Of a DNA stretch of 64,000 bases, positions 36,215 through 45,627 are shown one piece after another. Below the pieces are notes generated by a model. It worked only from the letters and a program-made list of their open reading frames with translations. It made no database searches and had not been told where the DNA came from. This DNA is from Berkiella_A sp963976875 (GTDB lineage Bacteria; Pseudomonadota; Gammaproteobacteria; Berkiellales; Berkiellaceae), in NCBI GenBank assembly GCA_963976875.1, contig CAXBML010000011.1, positions 1 through 64,000 on the forward strand, read 5' to 3'. Position numbers and translations under genes: made by a program. Numbering within the stretch: position 1 is the stretch's first letter; every line of letters starts with the position of its first letter.

Positions 36215-38023
36215 CTAATGATGCCTTAACAACTTTCTTTCCTCTTCTTCTTGACTGCTCAGTATAGAAGCATCAAGATCTAACGACTTTATATTGCTAA
36301 TTAATAATGGTTCCTGTGTTTCTATGCAAACAGGCATTTCAGTTGGGCGCACTTTATCCCGCTCCTCAGGCGTAACTGTTTTCCTAACACATTGTGATAT
36401 AGCCTCGACAGCCGCTATCCTATTTTGTAATAACGCATGATAAAATTTTGAAAATCTGGTTTGTAATGCCTTATCATTCAAGGCTTGCTTCGTAACACCG
36501 ATATATCTTTTACAAAGTAAAGGTAAGTCTTTCTGGGTTAAATTTTCTTTTATCAACTCATCCCCAAATATTAAATGCAGTAACATGGGATCTTTTAATG
36601 CTAATACGCCAGCATGACAACCCACAACTTTTTCACGTAGCGCTTTATCTAATAATATACGCTTGCAAGCTTCTGGATGATTCTTACACATCATAACTAA
36701 ATTGAACCCTGACATTTTATTACAAAGTTCGGAGTTATCTAATATCTTCTCCACTATAGCTAAAGATTTTTCACCTAGTAATACTAGATCCTCACCTACC
36801 AATCTAGACTTATAATGCAATAATATATCATCTGCCACTTCTATAGATTTATTTCCTAAAGCGACTATCTCATCCATTTCCATGCGTTGAACCTGCGCAA
36901 CAAGTTGATGAATAATTTGTAATCTTGCTTCAGGTACCATTTGCATTAACATCGGTGCAACAATGCCTTTTAAAACGCCTCCTTTTACATTACTCGGTAA
37001 GTCAATTTTATTTTTTAACATAAAAGAAACACATACTTTTTCTACAGTTCTGAGCAATGCACTACCAGGCGCCTTGATAGCAGTCATAAAGGCCTCAGAC
37101 TTCACCCCTATAGCACTCTCTATCCAAGCTATATGCTCACGACTAATTTGAGTTCGGCTTCTGTACGCACTGTTATTGTATAATTCAATTGCTATATCAG
37201 GAGAGTTTTCAACAATACAGGCTGTACTAATTTTATCAAAGTCATATAATATTTTAGGTTTTTGGGCAATAAAATCCGTTGCAAGCTTATCATAGTTGGC
37301 CAATATTCTAGCAATGCCAATTGGCCCCAACTGCTCATAAAACCCAGAGTCCTCCAATATGGCTATTGCTGAGTTCTCACTGGCGGCAGATAAAATAACT
37401 AATGATTCTGTATCTAATTTATTTCGTAGCGTTTTATTTCTTATCAATGCTAGTGCTAAATCTGGATGGTGCTTTGCGATAAGTGCAATTTCTACCCCTT
37501 CCATATAACTATTTTTCTCAGTAATAAGTTGCTCTGCAGCCACCATATTATTTTGACATAATTTTCCATAGTGAATATATTCTATCTTTCCAAATAAACT
37601 AGAATCTTGCATTATCATCTCAACCAAATCAGGGTGCGCTGCTCCTATTGCCGCAATATCATATGTTTTTAGTCGAGATTTTAATTCCATTGCGCTCAAA
37701 ATTTCTATCGCTACGTCTCTTGAGCTATTTGCTAGTTTTTCTAAATCAATCCCTAAAAGCTTATTTCTCAATGCAGGTATAGATAATATTTTAGAAGCTA
37801 CTTCGCCATGCAGAGAGCCTAGGATAGATATTGCTAAACCATCTATTACATTTTGCACAACAGGATCTGAGACTAATAACAGGGCAATTTTCTCTTCCTT
37901 AGCCGATAGTCGTAAAAAATGCTCATAGCTAACGGAAGCAAATAAGTCCTGGTTCGAAAGAGTTTGTATTGTTTGTGTTAGCTCAGAGTTGTGTATTTCT
38001 TTTTTATCAGGTGAGTGCAACAT
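36215..38023 (-). CDS. 29-residue alpha-helical repeat protein
   Basis: A 602-residue protein made of about fourteen tandem units of about 29 residues, the consensus being xxLRxKLxxxDLxxLxxxxPD followed by xAxxILxD. Examples are the two successive 29-residue units beginning PALRNKLLGIDLEKL and MELKSRLKTYDIAAI at residues 86-143. A central section (about 325-380) breaks the pattern. Each unit should form two helices of a solenoid, a binding scaffold. I know of no named repeat exactly like this; LRV and HEAT are the nearest. The tail is acidic and ends RKLLRHH. No signal peptide. Likely a protein-binding effector or adaptor, which is inference. Confidence 0.75.
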   Translation of the reverse strand: MLHSPDKKEIHNSELTQTIQTLSNQDLFASVSYEHFLRLSAKEEKIALLLVSDPVVQNVIDGLAISILGSLHGEVASKILSIPALRNKLLGIDLEKLANSSRDVAIEILSAMELKSRLKTYDIAAIGAAHPDLVEMIMQDSSLFGKIEYIHYGKLCQNNMVAAEQLITEKNSYMEGVEIALIAKHHPDLALALIRNKTLRNKLDTESLVILSAASENSAIAILEDSGFYEQLGPIGIARILANYDKLATDFIAQKPKILYDFDKISTACIVENSPDIAIELYNNSAYRSRTQISREHIAWIESAIGVKSEAFMTAIKAPGSALLRTVEKVCVSFMLKNKIDLPSNVKGGVLKGIVAPMLMQMVPEARLQIIHQLVAQVQRMEMDEIVALGNKSIEVADDILLHYKSRLVGEDLVLLGEKSLAIVEKILDNSELCNKMSGFNLVMMCKNHPEACKRILLDKALREKVVGCHAGVLALKDPMLLHLIFGDELIKENLTQKDLPLLCKRYIGVTKQALNDKALQTRFSKFYHALLQNRIAAVEAISQCVRKTVTPEERDKVRPTEMPVCIETQEPLLISNIKSLDLDASILSSQEEEERKLLRHH

Positions 38024-38202
38024 AATACTCCCTCCTTGGAAATGGGTATGGTGCGTGCGATTTCATTAAAAAGAAACCTATCGTTTCTATTGCTGTTTTT
38101 GAAATCAGTCATAAAAACTATGCGGTATGATTTTATTAAATCATACAAAAGCTGAGGAATACGAGATATTAATTTTTACAGGTAGAAAGTGTCAATAATA
38201 GT

Positions 38203-38991
38203 TTATTCAAACTCAAGATTAAATTTTGATACAAGAAGCCCATCTACAGATAACGCTGGTTCAACGCGTGTCACTTGCATCAAGACAACAATTTTTTCTT
38301 TTCTGACTCTGTCAGCCATAATGGTTTGCACAAGGATGGGGACTTTTAATCGCCACATATAATGCCCCTGTTTATCAACACCCTGATAGGTAATATTTGG
38401 CAACGCGACAATATTCCCATGTACTTCCAAACTTTTATCTGTAATGGTAATAACATTGCTTTCTGAAATAACGGAGCGCCCTTTCAAATAAGTTACATAT
38501 ATATCATCAGCGACCTTCTGCAAAGATTGGGTATTATAGTATGACTTTAAGTGAGAAAAACCATTAAAATTATCAGCTGAAATTTCATATGACTTTAACA
38601 ACACCAAAGAAGCCCATAATTTTAGCTCTTGATCATTCATATTGGCTCGATCGAGTGGAATAGTTTGCCCCACTAACGGCAGATCAATACCCAAATCTTG
38701 CTCAAAATATTTAAGATAACGACTTTTTGATATATGAAATGCTTTAGTTTTACTCAAAATACCTGTGGCTAAATCATTGTCACATTCTCTTTCTATACGT
38801 ACCAAAGGTAAATTACCCTTTTGAATTGCTTGTTCTTGCTTAGACTTAGGCATTGTTTTTATGGTGGGCTCAATCAGTAACTTAAATAAATAATGATCAT
38901 GAATTGCATTAAGGCAAGGTTTAGAAGCCTTGTCACTTGCATGTATGACGCTAGAAAATACTAATATTATTAACAGTCCCAAAAAACGCAT
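38203..38991 (-). CDS. IcmL/DotI-like periplasmic protein
   Basis: A 262-residue protein with a signal peptide (RFLGLLIILVFSSVIHA). Its C-terminal 120 residues resemble the periplasmic domain of DotI/IcmL, a core component of type IVB secretion systems. The run is SVISESNVITITDKSLEVHG, then GHYMWRLKVPILVQT, then KIVVLMQVTRVEPALSVDGLLVSKF, matching the DotI pattern of a Trp-Arg-x-x-VP strand and a V-x-RV strand. DotI has one transmembrane helix; this protein instead appears secreted and has a different N-terminal half. It might be an IcmL paralogue. Confirmed T4BSS genes are not seen in the window. Confidence 0.62.
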   Translation of the reverse strand: MRFLGLLIILVFSSVIHASDKASKPCLNAIHDHYLFKLLIEPTIKTMPKSKQEQAIQKGNLPLVRIERECDNDLATGILSKTKAFHISKSRYLKYFEQDLGIDLPLVGQTIPLDRANMNDQELKLWASLVLLKSYEISADNFNGFSHLKSYYNTQSLQKVADDIYVTYLKGRSVISESNVITITDKSLEVHGNIVALPNITYQGVDKQGHYMWRLKVPILVQTIMADRVRKEKIVVLMQVTRVEPALSVDGLLVSKFNLEFE

Positions 38992-39088
38992 TCAAAGACC
39001 TTGGCAGTAAGTTTATAAGTTAAAGAATAGCATAATACAAAAGCGTCAAAACTGGAAAAATCATCAGTCAATGGGATAATTTACGCTC

Positions 39089-39289
39089 TCACCTCTTTCC
39101 GCTATTTTTTAAGGTGCTTTTGTTTTTAATAAGTTGATTTTTAGTCGCGTCGCAACAGTGATGTGTATTAATCTGAATGTACCACGCGAGATCTTCATCC
39201 CAATATTTATTAAGATAACGCTGATGACAACTATGACAGTAAGAATATATTTTATCTGTATTACATAATACGGGCGTGCCCTTCCCCAT
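39089..39289 (-). CDS. Small Cys/His-rich protein
   Basis: A 66-residue protein with Cys residues in CNTDKIYSYCHSCHQRY and a later HHCC pair, suggesting a zinc site (CxxC near residue 20). It has no signal peptide, so the CHSCH element is not a haem site despite matching CXXCH. The start is strongly supported: AGGAGG at 39295-39300 lies 5 bases before the ATG at 39289. The overlapping frame starting at 39294 is an alternative reading and is rejected. Downstream is lysine-rich. Function unknown. Confidence 0.55.
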   Translation of the reverse strand: MGKGTPVLCNTDKIYSYCHSCHQRYLNKYWDEDLAWYIQINTHHCCDATKNQLIKNKSTLKNSGKR

Positions 39290-39430
39290 ACCAACCTCCT
39301 GTTGTTTTGCTAAAACTTAGCCAAACTTACCACGTGGACATGTTAGCATTATCCATGATCCGACACATTTGTCGAGGCAACTCGTCGGTATTGAGCGCAT
39401 TTAGTTGGTGAGGCTTCAGACAAACCTTAA

Positions 39431-40528
39431 TTATGATATATGTTGCAATGACAAATATTCTTTTGACTTCATCTCTTGAAGTCGGCTTAATGTTCGCTTA
39501 AATTCAAAATGAAGGTTTTTCCCGGAATATAGATCTTCAATGCGACATTCAAGAGACATAATCAATGTGACATTCCGCTCATAAAATTCATCCACCATCA
39601 TAATAAATCGTTTCGCGACATCATTAAAATTATCATTTAATTTTTTCACATTGCCTATAATAACAGTATGATAAAGCCTTGCAATCTCAATGTAGTCGTA
39701 TTGACTTCTAGGCCCTTGACAGATATCAGAAAAATCAAACCAAATAATATTATTTGCAACTAAGACGGTTTGAATGGATCTTTCTAAAATTTGTATAGGA
39801 TCACTCTGTGAAATATTGTGTGTTGCAAGGTGTTCAAAATACTGATACAGATTATTTTGTGCCGCTTCGTCTAAAGGGTAATGAAAAATATCAGCATCTT
39901 CCAAATATCGCAGTCTATAATCGCACCCATGGTTAAGCTCTATTATTCTGGTATGTTGTTTCAATAAAGAAATAGTCGGTAAAAATTTTGTTCTTTGTAA
40001 TCCATTATGATACAAATTATCAGGGTGAATGTTTGACGTCGCAACTAGCGTTACACCTTGAGAAAATAAATATTTAAACAAATTGGTCATTAACATAGCG
40101 TCAGCGATATCTTTCACATAAAATTCATCGAAGCATAATACAGAAAATAAAGAACTAAACTCTTTGGCCACGTATTTTAGGGGGTCATGTGTTCCTTGCA
40201 AGGCCTTCAATTTACTGTGTACTAACATCATAAAATGGTGAAAATGTAAGCGTTCTTTTTTATCACCAGGCAACGCATGATAAAATAAATCCATTAAATA
40301 TGTTTTACCTCTACCTACCCCCCCCCACAAATACAGCCCTTTGACGGGGTGAATCGAAAGCCCCAAAGACATTTTGATGTTTCTTTTCACTGTAGATATT
40401 AGCGATTGTTGCTGTTTGTCTAAAGCATCAAGAACAAACTGTAACGCCATTACAGCTCGTTCTTGCTCTTTATCATATACAATATCACCTTCAGCAAGTT
40501 TTTTTTGGTAATGCTGAGTTAATGTCAT
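39431..40528 (-). CDS. zapE: AFG1-like ATPase ZapE
   Basis: A 365-residue P-loop ATPase of the AFG1/ZapE family, linked to cell division and FtsZ regulation under stress. Walker A is LWGGVGRGKTYLMDLFY, Walker B is LCFDEFYVKDIADAML, and sensor-like VATSNIHPDNLYHNGLQR and FDFSDICQGPRS follow, all typical of ZapE. The gene starts 3 bases after the RHH protein gene, itself 3 bases after parB, so zapE appears to be the last gene of the plasmid-type parA-parB-RHH operon. That placement is unusual, since ZapE is normally a stand-alone chromosomal gene. Confidence 0.92.
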   Translation of the reverse strand: MTLTQHYQKKLAEGDIVYDKEQERAVMALQFVLDALDKQQQSLISTVKRNIKMSLGLSIHPVKGLYLWGGVGRGKTYLMDLFYHALPGDKKERLHFHHFMMLVHSKLKALQGTHDPLKYVAKEFSSLFSVLCFDEFYVKDIADAMLMTNLFKYLFSQGVTLVATSNIHPDNLYHNGLQRTKFLPTISLLKQHTRIIELNHGCDYRLRYLEDADIFHYPLDEAAQNNLYQYFEHLATHNISQSDPIQILERSIQTVLVANNIIWFDFSDICQGPRSQYDYIEIARLYHTVIIGNVKKLNDNFNDVAKRFIMMVDEFYERNVTLIMSLECRIEDLYSGKNLHFEFKRTLSRLQEMKSKEYLSLQHIS

Positions 40529-40531
40529 ACG

Positions 40532-40939
40532 CTATAAAACACCACTACGAATTAGCGCCGCTGTAATCGCAACTCGAATCGTTGCACTTAAGTGATCTTT
40601 ACGAGCAGACCCCTCCTCTTTTAAAGCATCAACAATTTTTTCTAAAATATCTTCAGCCTCTTTTGTTAGCGTGATCTGTAAAGGAATATTATTTTTTCTA
40701 TCCAACCACTCTTCTTTTACCAACTCAAGGTAGTCCTCTTCATTGTACAGATCTAAGATAGCTTGAGATATCCATTTCCCTTTCTGATAACCTGACTTCC
40801 CATTTTGTTCCAGCACACCATTTACCTCTTCAAGCATTTTCTCAGGAACCCGAATAGACGCCCTCCTTGCAATGGAACCCATCATAATTCTAGGCTGCTT
40901 TGACTTTCTTTTTAAAGGGGGATTTAATGCTTTTACCAT
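40532..40939 (-). CDS. Ribbon-helix-helix DNA-binding protein
   Basis: A 135-residue protein with two ribbon-helix-helix-like segments: residues 27-60 (ASIRVPEKMLEEVNGVL, then KWISQAILDLY) and residues 85-125 (PLQITLTKEAEDILEKIV, then LSATIRVAITAALI). RHH proteins bind palindromic operators as dimers. The gene lies between parB and zapE, with gaps of 3 bases on both sides. It could bind the 19-bp palindromes at 43398-44506 or the operator upstream of parA, and act as a repressor or an auxiliary centromere-binding factor. That role is inference. Confidence 0.7.
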   Translation of the reverse strand: MVKALNPPLKRKSKQPRIMMGSIARRASIRVPEKMLEEVNGVLEQNGKSGYQKGKWISQAILDLYNEEDYLELVKEEWLDRKNNIPLQITLTKEAEDILEKIVDALKEEGSARKDHLSATIRVAITAALIRSGVL

Positions 40940-40942
40940 CGA

Positions 40943-42118
40943 CTACTTTACCTTTTTGATTTTATCTTTAATGATTTCCCAAACATCCGTCATCCCTGAT
41001 TCACCCTCAATTTCCCGAAAACCCTCTAGTTTTCCGGCATTTATCGCTATTTGTATCAACTGCCTTAAAACCTTTAAATCCTCTCCTTTTAAGGTAATCT
41101 GCTCTGAGTTTTTAGTAAGGCTTTCACGCTTGGTCACTTTTTCATTTGCACCAATAATTCGTTTTGCAGATAATTGCTCAACCCTCACTAAATTTGGATT
41201 CAAGCTTTTAAGCGCCTCCTCGATCCCTTTACCTTTTAATAAAAAATTACAAATAGAAGAAATAGATTCTGAGTCATTATTTTTAATAAGGTTATAAGCG
41301 TCTTCGGGCGAAGACAATACACCAGACTCTACAGCGCGCTTAAATAAAACATTTTCTTCTTTGCATATTTTGGCATATTTTTGTGCCTGGGACTTTGATA
41401 GGCGAAGAATACTGGCCAATGAACGAACTGATATAGTTTCTCCATAATGATGAATAATATTTCGTATAGCCTTATATTTGTCTTTTAAAGGCAAATCTTC
41501 GCGGGCAGAGTTCTCAATATACTGTAAAAGTGCTTTTTCTTTGGCATCTGGTTCTGCAATGATATTTGCGGCAATATGTTGTGCCCCCATGACATGATGA
41601 GCAAGCGTACGTCGCTCTCCAGCGAGAATAACGTATCGATTACCCTTTTCATAAACACAAATGGGCTGCATTAACTTCTCTGGCTCTTTAATGGTCGCGG
41701 CCAATAAAGCAACAGATAAATAATCATTAATTTTTTGCTTCTTATCATTGTCCCCATCAAAATGTAGTCTTAGCTTTTCCTTAAACTCATCTTGCACCTC
41801 ATCATCAAATGTTTGTTCTGGAAGTTTTGGGCCATTTCTCACATCATTTAAATCAATTGATAACTCTCTTGGGTTATTGGGATCTAACTGAATGGCATTG
41901 ATAGGCAAGTATTTAGCATTTAAAAAATTAATCTTTGATAATTGTGCATTAAGACTCCCTACAAATTCAGCATTTTTTCCATTTTGACCTGAATCAACAA
42001 CGACTTTAGTCGTTTTTTTCTCCACGACTTCTTTCTCTGTAACTTTTTGAGGTGCTTTTGCCAATAATGGTTTACGCTTTTTTACCGGTGTTTTTTTTGT
42101 CTTTGCTATATTTGACAT
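40943..42118 (-). CDS. parB: ParB-family partition protein
   Basis: A 391-residue centromere-binding protein. A Lys-rich tail of about 55 residues precedes the ParB/Srx CTPase domain (residues 70-200, GERRTLAHH motif in VILAGERRT). A DNA-binding helix-turn-helix domain follows (ENSAREDLPLKDKYKAI, then ISVRSLASILRLSKSQAQKYAKI). The C-terminus is a dimerisation region. ParB loads onto parS and recruits ParA for segregation. It overlaps parA by 13 bases (start ATG inside parA). The protein's variable N-terminal region and operon with an RHH gene suggest a plasmid-type system rather than the chromosomal parAB next to gidAB. Confidence 0.92.
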   Translation of the reverse strand: MSNIAKTKKTPVKKRKPLLAKAPQKVTEKEVVEKKTTKVVVDSGQNGKNAEFVGSLNAQLSKINFLNAKYLPINAIQLDPNNPRELSIDLNDVRNGPKLPEQTFDDEVQDEFKEKLRLHFDGDNDKKQKINDYLSVALLAATIKEPEKLMQPICVYEKGNRYVILAGERRTLAHHVMGAQHIAANIIAEPDAKEKALLQYIENSAREDLPLKDKYKAIRNIIHHYGETISVRSLASILRLSKSQAQKYAKICKEENVLFKRAVESGVLSSPEDAYNLIKNNDSESISSICNFLLKGKGIEEALKSLNPNLVRVEQLSAKRIIGANEKVTKRESLTKNSEQITLKGEDLKVLRQLIQIAINAGKLEGFREIEGESGMTDVWEIIKDKIKKVK

Positions 42119-43104
42119 GATTCATTTATCCCCAGTGATTCAAGTCCATCTTCAAATACACTCATTACCTCTTTAATTTCTTTCGTAATTGGTAATGTCT
42201 GCCCAAATATTTGTTTTTCCAAGTATAGACACTCGGCAGTGGCTTGTGCTCTTGCTGTATCTGACTTAGGCAATTGAAAAATACTTTTAGGTCTTGCTCT
42301 AATACAATCCCTTGACGGAAAGGCTGTTAACAAGCTCAACCAGCACGGCCATGGAAACAAATGCTCTTCGTAACGCTCAGATAATTCAGCCAAATACTCT
42401 CTATGGATCTTTAAATTCCTAACTTTATTTGGCAGCAAACCAACCAAATTAAGTTGACTGTCTCGCTCCCTTGAAAAATTTTCTCTTTTCACAGCATTCA
42501 GCATTTGCGTAATACCTTGTATGGCCTTGTCTTCAGGCTCAAAGGGAATAACAATATCTGTAGCTGCATGCAAAGCAGAACGGAACATAACATTCTTACT
42601 TGGCCCGGTATCTAGCAAAAATAAATCATATGAATCCTGCACCTCTTCCATCTCGAAGAACTCTTTTAAACGCACCTTTGCATTTGGGTTAATACGCCCA
42701 TCTTCTTTTGAGACCAAAGCATTATTTATTTCTTCGATCCGAACTGGATGACCACAAAGTACATCAACTAAGCCACCGTTATATTTTTCCTCTTTTATCC
42801 AGGACTGATACGGCAGAACAGCTTCCCCATAGAAAATATCTGCAATAGATGACCTTTCATTAGCCCCCAGATCTCCCTGAAAATCAGGATGCTGCTTTAT
42901 TTGAAAGCCGGCCTCATTATCATCATGAATATAATCCACCCCAACAAAATGCTTTGTTGAGTTACATTGCTCATCTAAATCCACTAAACAAACACGCATA
43001 TTTCTGACAATTGAAAACCATTCTGCTTGCGCACTTGTCACAGTAGACTTTCCGACGCCCCCCTTTTGATTCATAGTTGCTACTATTGGGATTTTTGTGG
43101 ACAT
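42106..43104 (-). CDS. parA: ParA-family partition ATPase
   Basis: A 332-residue deviant Walker ATPase. Walker A is NQKGGVGKST, and the signature Lys lies in KGGVGKS. The A' box is VCLVDLDEQCNSTKHF, and Walker B is YDLFLLDTGPSKNVM. It has no N-terminal helix-turn-helix, so repression of the operon would have to come from ParB or the RHH protein. AAGGA lies 9 bases before the ATG. A 12-bp palindrome (43147-43158) lies upstream, followed by a 2.5 kb segment with ten copies of a 19-bp palindrome. ParA-type ATPase segregates the replicon by nucleoid gradients. Confidence 0.93.
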   Translation of the reverse strand: MSTKIPIVATMNQKGGVGKSTVTSAQAEWFSIVRNMRVCLVDLDEQCNSTKHFVGVDYIHDDNEAGFQIKQHPDFQGDLGANERSSIADIFYGEAVLPYQSWIKEEKYNGGLVDVLCGHPVRIEEINNALVSKEDGRINPNAKVRLKEFFEMEEVQDSYDLFLLDTGPSKNVMFRSALHAATDIVIPFEPEDKAIQGITQMLNAVKRENFSRERDSQLNLVGLLPNKVRNLKIHREYLAELSERYEEHLFPWPCWLSLLTAFPSRDCIRARPKSIFQLPKSDTARAQATAECLYLEKQIFGQTLPITKEIKEVMSVFEDGLESLGINESCQI

Positions 43105-43146
43105 GCTTGGTTCCTTACATAATGCATATAGTTTTAATCTGTATTA

Positions 43147-43158
43147 ACATACGTATGT
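43147..43158. promoter_or_regulatory. Palindromic operator candidate upstream of parA
   Basis: ACATACGTATGT is a perfect 12-bp palindrome 43 bases upstream of the parA start. It sits in an AT-rich stretch where the operon promoter should be. Partition operons are autoregulated through such sites, so ParB or the RHH protein could bind here. The sequence differs from the 19-bp repeats. Confidence 0.4.
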
Positions 43159-43397
43159 AAACAGTATAATGTGTTGCTCTGTATATACAAGCCTTAAATG
43201 TTATCACTATACATTTATTCAGTTTAGTTGTTTGCTTATTTATAATATCCAGGTATTACCTAGTCGATATCTACGTTAAATCATTGGTAATATTTTTTGC
43301 GTTACGCCAGTAATTAGCCGGGATACTTTATATCCTTACTTAAAAGTACTAGGCATTTTACCCACCTTATATGAACGTCATAAAACGAAACACTCTT

Positions 43398-44506
43398 CTG
43401 TCCAGTCACTGGACAGTCTCTTGTACTTTAATATAAAAGAAAAATATCCCCCTAAAGCCTTTATGGTTTTAATGAGATACTGAATCAACAAGCTGGAATA
43501 CAGGGGCTGACTAAAGTTAATAAAATAGGAATCATCCTTGCACCCTGTGACACTTGTAAATTTTGCTTTGATAATTTAAAACTGTCGATGTTATACTTTA
43601 TTTGATTTTTTATGTCTGTCCAGCGACTGGACAGCTTGAAACATATTCATCACTAACGTTAAGCCTCCCCCTTTTGATAACTGAACAACATGAATAGCAA
43701 GCCTATTAAAGGAAACAACCCAGTGAATAAAAATGTTAATGTGCTCAGTATAACTGCCTGTCCAGTCACTGAACATAAATCACCATAACTTTTTATGCTT
43801 ACCAGATATATTAGAATGTCCAGTTGATGGACAAGATAAGTCCAAATTATTTGGGTTTATCAATACATTAAACTGTCCAGTCGCTGGACAAAACAGCCTT
43901 AACTTTGAATTTTTCCAACACATTACGCTGTCCAGTCGCTGGACAAAACAGCCTTAACTTTGGATTTTTCCAACACATTATACTGTCCAGTCGCTGGACA
44001 AAGCCGGCTTAACTCTTGAGTTTCCCAATACATTACACTGTCCAGTCGCTGGACAGAACAGCCATAACTTTCTGAGTTTCCAAATACATTACACTGTCCA
44101 GTCGCTGGACAATGTTATGCAAAATATTTGAGTTTGTGTATACGTGAAGCCATCAACTGTTAGAAAGCATATTTTTTTACCAACAAAATCTATACAGGCC
44201 ATAGTAATTCAGGTGGAAATTATATATGAGAAGGAGTGCAAACAATGGTTAAATTTAAATATGAATATAAATATTAAATTTTGGTATTCTCTCTTTCAAA
44301 TTGCATACAAGAATTGTTACATATTGAAATTTTTCTGATATGCACACCCAACTTTCAAGTTCGCAAATAGCATCATACATTATTATTTTCCGGGGGTTGA
44401 AACATCGCATATAAATACCCGGGTTGAGACAGTCTTGAGTATTAAACCACATAAAACTTGGATATCATTTATCTTTTTCGGCACACGCTGTCCAGCGGCT
44501 GGACAG
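43398..44506. repeat. Ten copies of a 19-bp palindrome, candidate parS/centromere
   Basis: Consensus CTGTCCAGTCGCTGGACAG: 8-bp arms CTGTCCAG and CTGGACAG with a variable 3-base centre. Copies start at 43398, 43616, 43758, 43816, 43873, 43928, 43983, 44038, 44094 and 44488. Seven consecutive copies (43758-44112) are spaced 55-59 bp apart with related AT-rich spacers containing AACTTTGAATTTTTCC and CATTA. The last copy extends to a 27-bp near-palindrome CACGCTGTCCAG-CGG-CTGGACAGCGTG (44484-44510). The array adjoins parA, so it is the obvious binding site for ParB or the RHH protein. The rest of 43105-45521 has no gene I can support. Confidence 0.9.
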
Positions 44507-45521
44507 CGTGAAACAGAAACAAACATAAAAACAATCTGCATTTAGATAAAATGCTTTTAAGTAATGTCTACATTTTGGCCCTTTACTTAAATACGAAATA
44601 GTTCAATAACCATATCAGTTGTGAATATAATTTTACGTAGGGTAGGGAAGTAATCAATAAATTAAAAAATATATAACCAATAATTATTAGTACACTTGTT
44701 GTCAACAGAACGACGCAAAATATATAACAAGAAAAGGCGATGTCAGCATATAAAAAACTTTTCTTTTATGGGTTTAGGTAAATTCATATTGTGATTTCAA
44801 TAGCCTGCTACAAAAAGGGGTTAATGGGCATTAACATCCAGATATCTTTTTTGGAAGAGGGCCTAAAAGTAATGTCAGATCATCTTAAATATTTAAAATT
44901 TAAATTACTTCAATATAGAGTAGATTTAATCTTCCTCTTTACCATCATAGAAAAGACCATAATGATTTTTACGTAATATTTAATGTTAAAAATAATCTCG
45001 ACCAAAGATTATTAAGAAGAAGGTAAAAGATAAGGTAAGAGCAGCACATCTCTATTCCTTGAATATTATAAAATCCAAACAATTAACTCTGTCGCATGGC
45101 AAGTAAAAAAAACAGTCACTAACAAGGATCTTCGAACTAGAGGCTCTAGCCTCATTCCAAAATATTAAAAATGAACCCAGCTTGATTTAGAAAGCAATGT
45201 ATTGAAAAAAGAGTAATTAGTTAAACTGTTGCTTGGTAATGTATGAGAGTAGAAATATATATTTTTTAGTAATATTATTTTTGTATGTATTTTCTAAACA
45301 TATAAAAAAAACCTTTATCTACATATTAAAAGCAAAACAATTAATAGAAGACACTAAATTTCAATATAAAAGAATATTCTTTATCTAAAGATTTCATTTA
45401 TATTTTTAAATTTTGCTATTTTTTCAATTGGTTATATGATGAAACTATAGGTTTATAACAACAACGTGATCAAAGGACCGTGTATGAGCTAAATAGACAC
45501 CAAGATTAGAATTACATAAAG

Positions 45522-45601
45522 TTAAGCCCAGTTGGCGCTGGGCTTAATAGATACAACTGCCATAAGCGAATTGCTCTCTACTCATTAACAGAATAGCAAT
45601 T
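45522..45601 (+). promoter_or_regulatory. Hairpin leader upstream of rep
   Basis: TTAAGCCCAG and CTGGGCTTAA (45522-45547) form a perfect 10-bp stem with a 6-base loop. A second hairpin, AATTGCT with AGCAATT (45569-45601), ends right before the ribosome site AGAGG of the Rep gene. Paired hairpins just before a rep start are typical of antisense RNA-controlled replication leaders, as in IncFII-type plasmids, and could attenuate translation. Confidence 0.5.
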
Positions 45602-45627
45602 TCATTTTATGGCGTCAAAGAGGTTTT

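Noticed and set aside
39109..39294. Alternative frame over the small Cys/His-rich gene.
   Set aside because: AGGAGG is properly spaced for the ATG at 39289; the other frame starts one base before this site and encodes no sensible motifs.
43758..44112. Regularly spaced palindromes read as a CRISPR array.
   Set aside because: The repeats are only 19 bp, perfectly palindromic and separated by similar (not unique) spacers, and no cas gene is near. Partition sites fit better.
44144..44976. Short frames inside the 43.1-45.6 kb gap (for example 44144-44338 and 44791-44976).
   Set aside because: AT-rich composition, no good ribosome sites, Lys/Ile-dominated translations and overlap with palindromes make real genes unlikely.
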